From positions 62,001 through 126,000 of the forward strand of contig NZ_SNZV01000004.1 of assembly GCF_004364125.1 (NCBI RefSeq): a stretch of 64,000 nucleotides of DNA. The letters are read 5' to 3'. Positions within the stretch are counted from its first letter, which is position 1. Each line of letters opens with the position of its first letter. A model generated the notes under the pieces. It saw only the letters and a program-made list of their open reading frames with translations. It did no database searches and was not told where the DNA came from. The position numbers and the translations under genes are program-made. The DNA is from Sphingobacterium paludis (lineage in GTDB: Bacteria; Bacteroidota; Bacteroidia; Sphingobacteriales; Sphingobacteriaceae). This document shows positions 1 to 9,391 of this stretch, in pieces.

Positions 1-2
1 TC

Positions 3-344
3 ATTCATCTGCCATTCTACAGCGATAATGTGGTGATTTTACTGGGGATTATTGGCTGTTGGTTATTCTACGACTATGTAAGCCAAAACAGCGCCCTCGC
101 GCCGAAGCATTCCCTGATCTTGCGGGCCAGTACATTTACCTTTTTCGTATATCTGTATCATGAACCCACCATTAATATTATTAGAAAACTCATCGTAATT
201 GGAGTAGGAAAAACATCATTTGGCTATCTACTCTCTTACTTAATCTCTCCACTGTTGTTTTATCTTTTTGCAGCCATAGTTGCCATTTACTTAATAAAGA
301 TTGTCCCTGCTTTCTATAGGTTGCTAACAGGAGGGCGCATTTAA
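3..344 (+). CDS. Acyltransferase 3 family protein, C-terminal part
   Basis: The reading frame is open from the window edge, so the gene starts upstream. The visible ~113 residues are strongly hydrophobic with two or three membrane segments. The stretch FFVYLYHEP followed by a long hydrophobic helix resembles the end of membrane O-acyltransferases (acyltransferase 3 family), which acetylate or succinylate surface polysaccharides. It ends 8 bp before a glycosyltransferase and belongs to the same operon, which fits decoration of the exopolysaccharide. The family call rests on hydrophobicity, context and a short motif only. Confidence 0.65.
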   Translation: MHLPFYSDNVVILLGIIGCWLFYDYVSQNSALAPKHSLILRASTFTFFVYLYHEPTINIIRKLIVIGVGKTSFGYLLSYLISPLLFYLFAAIVAIYLIKIVPAFYRLLTGGRI

Positions 345-351
345 CATTGTT

Positions 352-1500
352 ATGAAGGACCGTATCCAAGTATCGCTATTAACATCATCCGTTTCACGAA
401 ATGCCGGTGGGCTTTTTGACGCCCTGAAGGATATGTGTCTGGTGTTAAGAAACACAATCGATATCACCATCTTTTCGTACCGCGATGAGCATACGGATAG
501 CGATATCCATCAATGGGAGGGTATTCCAATCAAACTCTTCGACGCTAAAAATTTCTTCCAGTACTCGGCAGAGATAAAGGAGGCTATACTGGCGCATAAC
601 GCCGATATATTACACGTGCATGGGCTGTGGCGCTATCCGCACGCATTTATTTCCACATGGAAAAAGCACACCGGGAAACCCGTCGTTGTTACTCCGCATG
701 GCATGTTAGATCCCTACATTTTGCAGAACCAAGGGCGTTTAAAAAGAATCGTTGGCGATGTGTTATTCGCAAAAAAGGCCTTTCGAAACAGCGATTATTT
801 TCAGGCGCTATCGCAAAAGGAATGGGAAGACATTCGGGAATACGGATTAAAACAGCCGATCACAAAAATCCCGAACGGAATTAATCTACCGGCGGAAGCG
901 GATGCGGTAGCTCCGTCCGATGGGCGTAAAAGCTTACTGTTTTTGGCTCGACTGCATCCCAAAAAAGGGGTAGACCTGCTGATTGAAGCTTTTGCGAAAG
1001 TCAGGGAAACCCATCCTGATTTAGTTCGTCATTGGGTGCTGGATATCGTCGGTTGGGCACAAGAAAATTTTGATGAGAAGCTAAAAGATCTTGTTAAACA
1101 ATACGAACTCGAGGGACAGGTGATCTTTCATGGAGGTCTTTTCGATAACGAGAAAAAACGGATGTATAGACAGGCATCCGGGTATATTCTTCCTTCCCAT
1201 GGAGAAGGTTTACCGATGACCATTCTAGAGGCATGGGCATACAAGCTTCCGGTTTTAATGACGCCGATGTGTAATTTGCCTGAAGGTTTTGAAAGCAAAG
1301 CAGCGTTGCAGATCGATACCGATGTGCACACGATCGCGAACGCTTTATCCACATTTTTTGCGATGCCAATCGAGAAGCGGCAAGAGATCGGGCAGCGTGG
1401 CTATCAGCTCGTGAGCGACCATTTCACTTGGGAAAGTTCCGCGAAGAAGTTGCAAGACCTTTATGAAATTATCGTGCGTTCGAGTAATAAAAAGATTTGA
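352..1500 (+). CDS. Glycosyltransferase family 4 (GT-B fold)
   Basis: A 382-residue retaining glycosyltransferase that would add a sugar to a lipid-linked repeat unit at the inner face of the cytoplasmic membrane. Visible features are an N-terminal glycine-rich loop (SRNAGGL), the motif HVHGLWRYP in the N-terminal half, and the C-terminal E-x7-E motif (E285 to E293, in EGLPMTILE) typical of GT4 nucleotide-sugar binding. The length is normal for the family. It sits 3 bp before the WcaF-like acetyltransferase. The donor and acceptor sugars cannot be told from sequence. Confidence 0.9.
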   Translation: MKDRIQVSLLTSSVSRNAGGLFDALKDMCLVLRNTIDITIFSYRDEHTDSDIHQWEGIPIKLFDAKNFFQYSAEIKEAILAHNADILHVHGLWRYPHAFISTWKKHTGKPVVVTPHGMLDPYILQNQGRLKRIVGDVLFAKKAFRNSDYFQALSQKEWEDIREYGLKQPITKIPNGINLPAEADAVAPSDGRKSLLFLARLHPKKGVDLLIEAFAKVRETHPDLVRHWVLDIVGWAQENFDEKLKDLVKQYELEGQVIFHGGLFDNEKKRMYRQASGYILPSHGEGLPMTILEAWAYKLPVLMTPMCNLPEGFESKAALQIDTDVHTIANALSTFFAMPIEKRQEIGQRGYQLVSDHFTWESSAKKLQDLYEIIVRSSNKKI

Positions 1501-1503
1501 GAT

Positions 1504-2061
1504 ATGAGTGAACTGGACATTAAAGCAAATCGGAAAGATTTAAAGTATTCCAAATGGGTATATGTGAAACGGATATTATGGAGTTTCGCTAAGCCCTTTT
1601 TCAGGTATTCGCCGCGGACAGCGTTTGGCTATCGCAACTTTATATTAAGGCTATTTGGAGCTAAGATAGGCAAGCAAGTGCATATTTATGCCTCTGCTCG
1701 GATAACGTTTCCATGGAATCTCACCATCGGAGACTGGAGTGCAATTGGCGAACATGCATTTATATACAATCTAGGCCCAGTTACCTTAGGGGAGAAGGTA
1801 ACCATCAGTCATATGGCGCATGTGTGCGCTGGAACGCACGATTATACAGATCCTTCGTTGCCATTAATCCGGCCGGCTATAAAAATTGAAGACCAAGTTT
1901 GGGTGTGTGCATCAGCATTCATTGGGCCGGGGGTAACAGTAGCTGAAGGTAGCATCATTGGCGCATCCGCAGTGTTGACTAAAAACACCGAAAAATGGAG
2001 CATATACGCCGGCAATCCGGCAAAATTTATTAAACTCAGAGTATTAAGCAATGGTTCATGA
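1504..2061 (+). CDS. wcaF: WcaF-like hexapeptide-repeat O-acetyltransferase
   Basis: A 185-residue left-handed beta-helix acetyltransferase of the colanic-acid WcaF type, expected to transfer acetyl from acetyl-CoA to an exopolysaccharide sugar. Residues ~60-165 carry imperfect hexapeptide repeats (IGDWSAIGE, VTLGEKVTI, GVTVAEGSIIGASAV). CAGTHDYTD contains the catalytic-type histidine and the protein ends in the usual GNPAKFIK. The gene overlaps the next glycosyltransferase by 11 bp, which implies translational coupling. The exact acceptor is unknown. Confidence 0.87.
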   Translation: MSELDIKANRKDLKYSKWVYVKRILWSFAKPFFRYSPRTAFGYRNFILRLFGAKIGKQVHIYASARITFPWNLTIGDWSAIGEHAFIYNLGPVTLGEKVTISHMAHVCAGTHDYTDPSLPLIRPAIKIEDQVWVCASAFIGPGVTVAEGSIIGASAVLTKNTEKWSIYAGNPAKFIKLRVLSNGS

Positions 2062-2965
2062 TCAGATAACCACCGTTATATTAACATATAACGAAGAGAA
2101 GCATATTCAGCGTTGCATTGAAAATGCGAAGCGATTTTCGGAGACTATTTTTTTGGTTGATTCCTTTTCTAGTGATCGAACCAAGGAAATCGCGGAATCT
2201 ATGGGCGCTATCGTCTACCAAAATAAATGGGAAAATAACTACGCAAGGCAGTTGAACTGGGGTTTGGATAACCTACCTATAAAAACACCCTGGGTTTTTC
2301 GATTAGATGCCGATGAATATTTATCCGATGCACTTATTGATGAAATCCATGAAAAGTTTCCAACAATGGCGGATAATATTTCGGGTGTAGTGATGGAAAG
2401 AAAGATGATCTTTTTGGGTAAAGTTATCAACCGTGGAAACGTGCAATGGAATATGTTGCGCTTGTTTAAGTACGGTAAAGGCATTTGTGAAGAGCGTTGG
2501 ATGGATGAGCATATCGTATTGACGGAAGGAAAGTCTGTTCAATGGAAAAATTGCTTTTACGACGATAACTTGAATCCCCTAGGGTGGTGGATTTCGAAGC
2601 ATAATGGGTATAGCATTCGTGAGGCGGTAGATCTTTTAAATATAGAGTTAAACTTCCTGCCGGAAAACAATTCGCATCTTTCTGCAGAGATGTCAAAAGA
2701 TGCCGAAGATAAGCGACTAAAAAAGCAAAGGTATGCCCGTATGCCTCTATTTTGGCGAAGCTTTAGCTATTTTATTTACCGCTATTTTTTTAAGCTCGGT
2801 TTTTTAGAAGGAAAAGAGGGCTTTCTATGGCACACCATGCAGGGGCTGTGGTATCGTAGCCTTGTCGACGCAAAAGTATACGAGGTAAAAAAGCACTGTG
2901 GCGATAATCCGCTTAAGATCAAAAAATTTGTTAAAGAAAATTATAATATAGACTTGGGCAGCTAG
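2051..2965 (+). CDS. Glycosyltransferase family 2, tandem copy A
   Basis: A 304-residue GT-A fold inverting glycosyltransferase. The N-terminus has the GT2 start (VILTYNEEKHIQRC), followed by the DSFSSDRT region and the DXD-type metal-binding site in RLDADEYL. It belongs to the subgroup near WaaE/KdtX-like GT2 proteins with a GWW motif in the second half. The next gene encodes a close paralogue along its whole length, so this is a recent tandem duplication. The start overlaps the acetyltransferase end by 11 bp. Confidence 0.88.
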   Translation: MVHDQITTVILTYNEEKHIQRCIENAKRFSETIFLVDSFSSDRTKEIAESMGAIVYQNKWENNYARQLNWGLDNLPIKTPWVFRLDADEYLSDALIDEIHEKFPTMADNISGVVMERKMIFLGKVINRGNVQWNMLRLFKYGKGICEERWMDEHIVLTEGKSVQWKNCFYDDNLNPLGWWISKHNGYSIREAVDLLNIELNFLPENNSHLSAEMSKDAEDKRLKKQRYARMPLFWRSFSYFIYRYFFKLGFLEGKEGFLWHTMQGLWYRSLVDAKVYEVKKHCGDNPLKIKKFVKENYNIDLGS

Positions 2966-3050
2966 CTTTCAGGAAAGAGAGAGCATACTGCAGGAAACAT
3001 GATGGACGAATTGGGAAGCGGAAAACCTACTTATTTAGAAAAAGTTGAAA

Positions 3051-3956
3051 ATGAAAAATGTTAATATAGCTACGATCATCTTGACCTATAACGAAGAAAA
3101 GCATATCCAACGTTGCGTACAAAATGCACAACGCTTTTCACAGGAGGTATTTCTGGTTGATTCTTTTTCTACTGATAGGACGAAAGAAATTGCCGAGTCT
3201 ATGGGGGCTATCGTTTATCAAAATAAATGGGAGAATAACCACGCAAAGCAATTTAACTGGGGTCTGCAAAACCTCCCCATATCCAGCGAATGGATATTCC
3301 GATTAGATGCCGATGAATACCTGTCCGATGCGCTGATCGATGAAATCCATACGAAGTTCCCGAGCGTTTCACCTGAGGTATGCGGAATCGTTATGGAACG
3401 TAAAATGATCTTTTTGGGGAGAGCGATCAACAGGGGAAATGTGCAATGGAATATGCTCCGCTTATTCCGCTACGGCAAAGGGTTTTGTGAAAACCGTTGG
3501 ATGGATGAGCATATCGTGCTGACAGAGGGCTTGTCCATACAATGGGAGCACTGTTTTTATGACGATAATTTAAATCCACTTGGATGGTGGATCGCCAAGC
3601 ACAACAACTACAGCATAAAAGAGGCGGTGGAGCTACTAAATTTTGAATTTGACCTTGTTCGTCATGAAAAAAGCTACGGCATGCTGTCTAAAGATGCTGA
3701 TGAAAAGCGGGAAAAAAAGGAGAAGTATGCAAAAATGCCGTTGTTCTGGCGAAGCTTCATTTACTTCATCTTCCGCTACATATTTAAATTGGGCTTCTTG
3801 GAAGGCAAAGAGGGTTTTCTGTGGCACTTCTTACAGGGATGGTGGTATCGCACCCTGGTCGATGCCAAAGTGTATGAGATAAAAAAACATTGCGGCGAAG
3901 ATCCCGCAAAAATTAAGCAATTTATTAAAGAGAATTACCAAATAGATTTGAGCTAG
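3051..3956 (+). CDS. Glycosyltransferase family 2, tandem copy B
   Basis: A 301-residue paralogue of the preceding gene, colinear throughout. Both share the GT2 core TYNEEKHIQRC, the RLDADEYLSDALIDEIH block, the MERKMIFLG segment, WMDEHIVLTEG and the C-terminal KLGFLEGKEGFLWH. Copies differ mostly near residues 205-225. I start at ATG 3051, two codons after an in-frame TTG, because this matches the start of copy A. The 85-bp gap from copy A holds no other gene. The two enzymes may add successive identical or similar sugars; that is inference. Confidence 0.88.
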   Translation: MKNVNIATIILTYNEEKHIQRCVQNAQRFSQEVFLVDSFSTDRTKEIAESMGAIVYQNKWENNHAKQFNWGLQNLPISSEWIFRLDADEYLSDALIDEIHTKFPSVSPEVCGIVMERKMIFLGRAINRGNVQWNMLRLFRYGKGFCENRWMDEHIVLTEGLSIQWEHCFYDDNLNPLGWWIAKHNNYSIKEAVELLNFEFDLVRHEKSYGMLSKDADEKREKKEKYAKMPLFWRSFIYFIFRYIFKLGFLEGKEGFLWHFLQGWWYRTLVDAKVYEIKKHCGEDPAKIKQFIKENYQIDLS

Positions 3957-3964
3957 CGAAGCAT

Positions 3965-5203
3965 ATGAGGATATTAATTCACGGCATTAATTATGCGCCG
4001 GAACTGACCGGAATCGGGAAATATACAGGAGAGATGGCCGAATGGCTTGCCGCTCAGGGGCATGATGTGCATGTGCTCACGGCATTGCCCTACTATCCAG
4101 AATGGGAAATCCATCCCGACTACAAGAATAAAGGTTGGTTCATGGAAAATCGCAATGCAGTCAAAGTGCATCGGGTTCCGTTGTACGTGCCGAGAGAGGT
4201 TACCTCGATCAAGCGTATCTTGCATGAGTTTTCTTTCCTGGCATCAACGATCCCATTTTGGATAAAAGCGCTGTTTTCCAAGAAATTTGATGTGCTGTTT
4301 TGTATTGCACCACCGTTCCATTTATCATCATTCCCTTGGTTGTACAAAAGTATTCGTAAAGCTGTTTGGATAAACCATATCCAAGATCTACAGGTTGATG
4401 CGGCAAAAGACCTGGGTATGATCAAAAACAAGACTTTCCTTGACATCATGTTTGGGCTGGAACGCTTCTTTTTAAAGCGAGGCACGCGCGTATCCACCAT
4501 ATCAGAAGGCATGCACAACAAAATTGTGAAAAAAGGAATTGCGCCTGCGAAGATGATGTTCTTCCCAAATTGGGTAGATAGCACCGTCGTTTTCCCATTA
4601 CCTCAAGAGCAATCGTTGAGACGAGAAATGGGTTTTACCAGCACCGATAAAATCGTGTTATACAGTGGGAATCTTGGAGAAAAGCAAGGGTTAGATGCCA
4701 TTATACGCGCAGCATCTGCTTTCAAAAACGATCCTACGATCAAGTTTGTAATCTGTGGATCCGGCGGCGGTAAAGATAAACTGGTGCAGCAAACCGAAGA
4801 AAGTTTACTTTCCAATGTATTCTTTTTTCCATTGCAACCCTATGCGAAGTTATCCGCGCTCTTGGCCATGGCTGATGTGCATTTGGTGTTGCAAAAAGCG
4901 TCAGCAGCTGACTTGGTCATGCCGAGTAAGCTAACAGGGATACTAGCTGCGGGGGGCTGCGCTCTAATTACAGCAAGCGAAGGCACCACCTTATACGATG
5001 TTGTACATCAATTTCAGATGGGCATATTGGTGCAACCCGAAAACGATCACGCCCTACAAGATGGCATCCGTATAGCTTTGTTTAACGATACCATAATATA
5101 CAAGGAAAATGCACGAAACTATGCCCAACAGTATTTAGAGAAAGAGCAGATTCTGCGGAATTTTGAGCAGAACGCAAGTAAGTTGGTATTCTATCAAAAA
5201 TGA
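3965..5203 (+). CDS. wcaI: WcaI-family glycosyltransferase (GT4)
   Basis: A 412-residue GT-B glycosyltransferase that matches the colanic-acid WcaI family from its first residues: GINYAPELTGIGKYTGEMAEWL, then LPYYPEW. In the C-terminal half, LYSGNLGEKQGLD starts the nucleotide-sugar domain and MPSKLTGILAAGG replaces a classical E-x7-E site, as is usual in this family. It lies 8 bp after GT2 copy B. WcaI proteins are assigned to fucose transfer in colanic acid; the donor here is not established. Confidence 0.87.
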   Translation: MRILIHGINYAPELTGIGKYTGEMAEWLAAQGHDVHVLTALPYYPEWEIHPDYKNKGWFMENRNAVKVHRVPLYVPREVTSIKRILHEFSFLASTIPFWIKALFSKKFDVLFCIAPPFHLSSFPWLYKSIRKAVWINHIQDLQVDAAKDLGMIKNKTFLDIMFGLERFFLKRGTRVSTISEGMHNKIVKKGIAPAKMMFFPNWVDSTVVFPLPQEQSLRREMGFTSTDKIVLYSGNLGEKQGLDAIIRAASAFKNDPTIKFVICGSGGGKDKLVQQTEESLLSNVFFFPLQPYAKLSALLAMADVHLVLQKASAADLVMPSKLTGILAAGGCALITASEGTTLYDVVHQFQMGILVQPENDHALQDGIRIALFNDTIIYKENARNYAQQYLEKEQILRNFEQNASKLVFYQK

Positions 5204-5408
5204 TAGGCGACCGTATCTGAAAAATAACCGCCGGGAAATAGCGCTGTACATCATGGGCATAATCCACACAGCGGCGGATAACGTAACATAAAGCATGCAA
5301 GAAACAGTTAATTATTGGAGTATATAAAATGTCCATAGCGGCCAGACAGGCATCAACCTAATCTGGATATGCCAAGAGGATGACGGACATTAAAAACACA
5401 TTATTTTT

Positions 5409-6842
5409 ATGAAACAGATAGCTTTATCCATTTTATTGATGTTTAGCTTAGCTGCCGCGAGCGCGCAGGATAGTTTTTCAGACTCCTTGCGTATTGAGGT
5501 GGGTACGCAAGTGCAGGTTGCGTCTAAGGGATTTCAGCCTTTGTGGGCCAAGGCCAACAGATTCGGCCTAGCGAGTAATGAACAGTTTGATCAACTAACC
5601 TGGTTGGAGGCTTCGAACACGCATCGTTTAGGCAGCATGCGTCTGCTTAGCGATACCGCTTCTGCGGTAAAACTAAGCTATGGAGCTACCGTCTTTAACG
5701 CGGAGCACTATCGTCGAACGGTACTACAGCAGGGTTATGTACAGTTAACGTACAAAGACTGGTTTATCCGCGGCGGACGGCACCGCGACCTGTGGGACGA
5801 TCTTGATCCCGACCTCTCCATGGGATCCCTCGGAACGAGCGGTAATGCACTTCCCATTCCGAAAATAACAATCGGTGTTAATGATTTTGTGCGTATTCCT
5901 TGGACAAAAGGTGTTTTGGAATTTAAAGGAATGTTGGGGCATGGTTGGTTTGGCGACAACCGGTTTATGGACTCTTGGCTGCACGAAAAATCTTTTTATG
6001 GCCGAATTAATTTTGGGAAATGGAAGCCGTATGGAGGCGTGCAGCACTACACAGAGTGGGGAGGGCAGCGGCCAGCAAATGGCATTTCTTTGGATCGCTC
6101 CTTTCGTGGATTTTTGGACGTGTTATTTGTCAGCGAATCCAATGACGGTAGTGTACCCGACATTGGTATCAGACCCAATCGTGCGGGAGATCAACGCGGC
6201 CTGGCGGAACTGGGATTTTATTTCGATAGTGATAAATTCTCGCTCCACTTTTATAACCAAACACCATTCGAAAGTGGAAAAGGAATCGATATCCGCAATA
6301 TGGATAGATTGGCAGGCTTAAGGTTGGATAATAAAAATCGGAAACATTGGTTGCAATCTGTCGTGGTCGAATTTATTTATACGAAACAGATGGAAGGGTT
6401 TTCCGATGGCGAACGTCAAAGTTTGTACAACAATGGCTCCTATAAGACCGGCTGGGAGTATGAAGGAAAGGTCGTGGGCAACGCGCTGTTAACGAATCGC
6501 ACCTACGCCAGCGATTATTTACCTATTGAACCATTGGATTGGGTGAATGCCAACAATGAGAGTTCTAATATTATCAACAATAGATTGGTTGGTGGAAATG
6601 TTGCCGGGCAATTTAAGCTGTCAGACAGCTGGGCCTTTCGAGCGAAAGTTACGCCAGTGATCAACTACGGATCACGGCAAATGCAATATTTATATGGAGA
6701 TGGGCAGTTTGAATGCTATTCACTTATGGAAATAAGGCATACTATTGGGCAATGGAAATTGGGCGCTCGCGTTGCAGCAGATTTCGGCCAGCTTTATTCC
6801 AACGTTGGAGGTATATTGAGTGTAAATTATGCAATTCGCTAA
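5409..6842 (+). CDS. Capsule assembly Wzi family outer-membrane protein
   Basis: A 477-residue outer-membrane beta-barrel. A clear signal peptide (MKQIALSILLMFSLAAASAQ) is followed by alternating hydrophobic strands rich in W, Y and G to the end. Residues ~30-60 (VASKGFQPLWAKANRFG) match the start of Wzi-like proteins, which anchor capsular polysaccharide to the cell surface. It is in an EPS operon and its stop codon overlaps the start of cmk by one base (TAATG). A second, more distant barrel of related type is encoded at 18257-19777. Confidence 0.85.
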   Translation: MKQIALSILLMFSLAAASAQDSFSDSLRIEVGTQVQVASKGFQPLWAKANRFGLASNEQFDQLTWLEASNTHRLGSMRLLSDTASAVKLSYGATVFNAEHYRRTVLQQGYVQLTYKDWFIRGGRHRDLWDDLDPDLSMGSLGTSGNALPIPKITIGVNDFVRIPWTKGVLEFKGMLGHGWFGDNRFMDSWLHEKSFYGRINFGKWKPYGGVQHYTEWGGQRPANGISLDRSFRGFLDVLFVSESNDGSVPDIGIRPNRAGDQRGLAELGFYFDSDKFSLHFYNQTPFESGKGIDIRNMDRLAGLRLDNKNRKHWLQSVVVEFIYTKQMEGFSDGERQSLYNNGSYKTGWEYEGKVVGNALLTNRTYASDYLPIEPLDWVNANNESSNIINNRLVGGNVAGQFKLSDSWAFRAKVTPVINYGSRQMQYLYGDGQFECYSLMEIRHTIGQWKLGARVAADFGQLYSNVGGILSVNYAIR

Positions 6843-7546
6843 TGGAACAGAACTTTATCATTGCTATCGATGGCTATTCTTCTTGTGGGAAAAGTACCAT
6901 CGCAAAATCGCTGGCGAGTAAACTTAACTTTTTGTTTGTTGATAGCGGTGCATTGTATCGCGCGGTTACCCTTTTCTTTATCGAGAATGAGCTGGAGACA
7001 GCTGATGAAGCAAAGGTTAACGAAGCGCTCGACAGCATAATGTTAGCACAGCTGGCTGATGGGTTGGAAACCCGCACCTTTTTAAACGAAAGAGATGTTT
7101 CATCCGTTATTCGTCAAATGCACGTATCTAGCCGGGTCAGTAAAATAAGTGCCTTACGGGAAGTGCGCCATTTTATCGTCAATAAGCTCCAAGAGATCGG
7201 TCGTTCACAAAGCATAATTATGGACGGTCGCGATATTGGCACCGTAGTTTTTCCCCATGCCCATCTTAAAATATTTATGAATGCCCGGCCCGATGTTCGT
7301 GCCAAACGGCGCTATGCCGAATTGATGGCAAAAGGAGAGAACATTAGTCTATCCGAGATCATGGACAATTTGCTTTTGCGTGATCAGCACGATACCACGC
7401 GCGAAGAAAGCCCCTTAGTTCAGGCACATGATGCGTATTATGTGGACACATCTGACTTAACGGAGGACGAAGTGTTGGGCTTGATTGCTGCCCGCTACCG
7501 TGAAATCGTCGATAATAGCAAAAGCACAGCCAGTAGGGCAGTGTAG
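6842..7546 (+). CDS. cmk: Cytidylate kinase
   Basis: A 234-residue (d)CMP kinase that phosphorylates CMP to CDP with ATP in the cytoplasm. The P-loop is GYSSCGKST (residues 11-19). MDGRDIGTVVFP and the LID region RRYAELMAKGE are typical. An in-frame upstream extension to 6713 would lie inside the Wzi gene; I chose ATG 6842 because it puts the P-loop at the usual distance from the N-terminus. It is odd to find this housekeeping enzyme coupled to a capsule gene by a 1-base overlap. Whether the genome has another cmk cannot be seen here. Confidence 0.93.
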   Translation: MEQNFIIAIDGYSSCGKSTIAKSLASKLNFLFVDSGALYRAVTLFFIENELETADEAKVNEALDSIMLAQLADGLETRTFLNERDVSSVIRQMHVSSRVSKISALREVRHFIVNKLQEIGRSQSIIMDGRDIGTVVFPHAHLKIFMNARPDVRAKRRYAELMAKGENISLSEIMDNLLLRDQHDTTREESPLVQAHDAYYVDTSDLTEDEVLGLIAARYREIVDNSKSTASRAV

Positions 7547-7607
7547 CAGATCGTTTAAAAAGTATTCAGAATTTCGTAAAATATACCTTTTTAGTTTTTC
7601 CTGCGCC

Positions 7608-7616
7608 TAATCTTTG
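7608..7616 (+). promoter_or_regulatory. Weak candidate -7 element before ugd
   Basis: TAATCTTTG lies 14 bp before the ugd start. It is one base longer than the Bacteroidota -7 consensus TAnnTTTG, and no good -33 TTG is seen at the right distance, so this is tentative. Confidence 0.25.
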
Positions 7617-7630
7617 TTACTTTTAGACAA

Positions 7631-9013
7631 ATGAATCGAGTTAAGAAAATCACCTGTATTGGCGCAGGCTACGTTGGCGGACCAACGATGTCCGTTATCG
7701 CGCAGAAAAACCCTGACGTGGAAGTAACGGTCGTTGATATGAACCAGGCGCGTATCGCAGCATGGAACAACGACGATTTGAGTCAGCTTCCCATCTACGA
7801 GCCCGGTTTGGACGCCGTTGTGGGGGCAGCGAGAGGACGCAACCTCTTTTTCTCGACCGATGTGGATAAAGCGATCCAAGAGGCCGATATGATTTTTATA
7901 TCGGTTAATACACCCACAAAAACATATGGAAAGGGTAAAGGGCAAGCCGCAGACTTAAAATTTATAGAACTCTGTGCTCGACAAATCGCAGAGGTAGCCA
8001 GCACGGATAAAATCGTGGTCGAAAAATCCACATTGCCCGTACGAACGGCCGAGGCATTAAAAAGCATCCTGGATAATACCGGAAACGGCGTGAATTTTCA
8101 TATTCTGTCCAACCCAGAATTTTTAGCAGAAGGCACCGCTGTATCCGATTTGCACAATCCAGATCGCGTATTGATCGGTGGGGAAAGTGCAGAAGCCATC
8201 GAAGCACTGGTGCAAGTGTACGAAGCGTGGGTGCCACGCGAGCGTATTATCACCACAAATCTGTGGTCATCAGAACTCTCGAAATTGGTAGCGAATGCTT
8301 TTCTAGCACAGCGCGTGTCTTCCATAAATGCTATCTCCGAACTCTGTGAAGTCACGGGAGCCAATGTCGATGAAGTGTCGCGCGCTATCGGACAAGATTC
8401 CCGTATTGGTTCGAAATTCTTAAAGGCATCCGTAGGATTCGGTGGCTCCTGCTTTCAAAAAGATATCCTCAATCTGGTCTATATCGCTCGATCGTACAAT
8501 CTGTATGAAGTAGCCAACTATTGGGAGCAGGTAATTTTATTGAATGACCATCAGAAAACGCGCTTTGCGGAGAAGATTATCAAGACCATGTACAACACCG
8601 TAAATGGAAAAGATATCGCATTTCTTGGTTGGGCATTTAAAAAAGACACAAACGATACCCGTGAATCGGCAGCCATTCATGTAGCAGATCATTTGCTGGA
8701 CGAGGAAGCTCATGTTATCGTATACGACCCTAAGGTAACCGCAGAGCAGGTGTATCGCGATCTGGACTATCTAGGGACGCGTTCGCCGGAGGACAATCGA
8801 CGTCTTGTCAAAGTTGTAAATGACCCTTACGAAGCGCTCGATAGCGCACATGCTGTAGCAGTGCTTACGGAGTGGGATGAGTTTAAAACTTACGATTGGG
8901 CGAAGGTGAAGGCCGGCATGAAACGTCCGTCGTTTGTTTTTGATGGACGAAAATTACTCAACCGCAAACAGCTCGAAGAGCTCGGTTTTGATTATTATGC
9001 CATCGGAGAATAA
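7631..9013 (+). CDS. ugd: UDP-glucose 6-dehydrogenase
   Basis: A 460-residue NAD-dependent enzyme that oxidises UDP-glucose twice to UDP-glucuronate, a precursor for acidic exopolysaccharides. The N-terminal Rossmann motif is [11 protein letters not shown] and the catalytic cysteine is C274 in [10 protein letters not shown]. The length and the segments [12 protein letters not shown] and [12 protein letters not shown] are closest to the long animal-type UGDH subgroup found in many Bacteroidota. It is 84 bp after cmk and ends the EPS block. Its presence suggests that the polymer contains glucuronic acid or a derived sugar. Confidence 0.95.
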   Translation: MNRVKKITCIGAGYVGGPTMSVIAQKNPDVEVTVVDMNQARIAAWNNDDLSQLPIYEPGLDAVVGAARGRNLFFSTDVDKAIQEADMIFISVNTPTKTYGKGKGQAADLKFIELCARQIAEVASTDKIVVEKSTLPVRTAEALKSILDNTGNGVNFHILSNPEFLAEGTAVSDLHNPDRVLIGGESAEAIEALVQVYEAWVPRERIITTNLWSSELSKLVANAFLAQRVSSINAISELCEVTGANVDEVSRAIGQDSRIGSKFLKASVGFGGSCFQKDILNLVYIARSYNLYEVANYWEQVILLNDHQKTRFAEKIIKTMYNTVNGKDIAFLGWAFKKDTNDTRESAAIHVADHLLDEEAHVIVYDPKVTAEQVYRDLDYLGTRSPEDNRRLVKVVNDPYEALDSAHAVAVLTEWDEFKTYDWAKVKAGMKRPSFVFDGRKLLNRKQLEELGFDYYAIGE

Positions 9014-9022
9014 ACGTAATGC

Positions 9023-9055
9023 GGGAGGCGCTGACCGGCATGAAAAGCGCCCCCC
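9023..9055 (+). terminator. Hairpin after ugd
   Basis: GGGAGGCGCT (9023-9032) pairs with AGCGCCCCCC (9046-9055) with one mismatch, 10 bp after the ugd stop. There is no T tract, so it could be a terminator-like or RNA-stabilising hairpin. Confidence 0.4.
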
Positions 9056-9175
9056 AGCCCCTTAAGATGTTACAAGCGATGCCACCTCCGCTTGATCAAT
9101 AAGTAGTGCTAAGGCGAACCGCAACCATGCAAATCGGAAATACAGATTTATGGGAGCGCTTTTTTTCGTATAAAA

Positions 9176-9207
9176 CTTTTAATTGGAAGTGTTTTCCAAT
9201 TGAAAAG
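9176..9207. terminator. A/T-rich hairpin in the gap after ugd
   Basis: CTTTTAATTGGAA (9176-9188) pairs with TTCCAATTGAAAAG (9194-9207) with one bulged base. It separates the ugd operon from the next transcription unit and may act as a terminator. Confidence 0.4.
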
Positions 9208-9317
9208 CTATTTTCTATACTTTATCTCCAAAATACCAATAATTTCTTCGTTAATAGGCAGCTTTGAGCGTCTCAGCCTGCCTGAAATCCAACATTTCCT
9301 CGCTGTCTATACCTAAA

Positions 9318-9357
9318 CTACTTGTTAATGATTACATAGTATAATTTTAACAAGTAG
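9318..9357. promoter_or_regulatory. Candidate operator: 11-bp perfect inverted repeat
   Basis: CTACTTGTTAA (9318-9328) and its exact reverse complement TTAACAAGTAG (9347-9357) are separated by 18 bp. The right arm ends 2 bp before the -33 element of the promoter at 9360-9391. Symmetry, spacing (29 bp between arm starts) and position suggest a site for a dimeric activator or repressor. No regulator gene lies next to it. Confidence 0.55.
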
Positions 9358-9359
9358 TA

Positions 9360-9391
9360 TTTGTAATTATCTTAAATTTAATATATATTTG
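9360..9391 (+). promoter_or_regulatory. Bacteroidota-type promoter for the SGNH/beta-helix unit
   Basis: TTTG (9360-9363), a 20-bp spacer and TATATTTG (9384-9391) match the Bacteroidota sigma factor consensus. The implied start is near 9398, leaving a ~260-nt leader before the gene at 9662. The rest of the gap 9014-9661 is very AT-rich and holds the hairpins listed separately but no recognisable gene. Confidence 0.6.

Noticed and set aside
4120..4584. 154-aa open frame on the - strand
   Set aside because: It lies entirely inside the WcaI-like gene and is a shadow of its codons.
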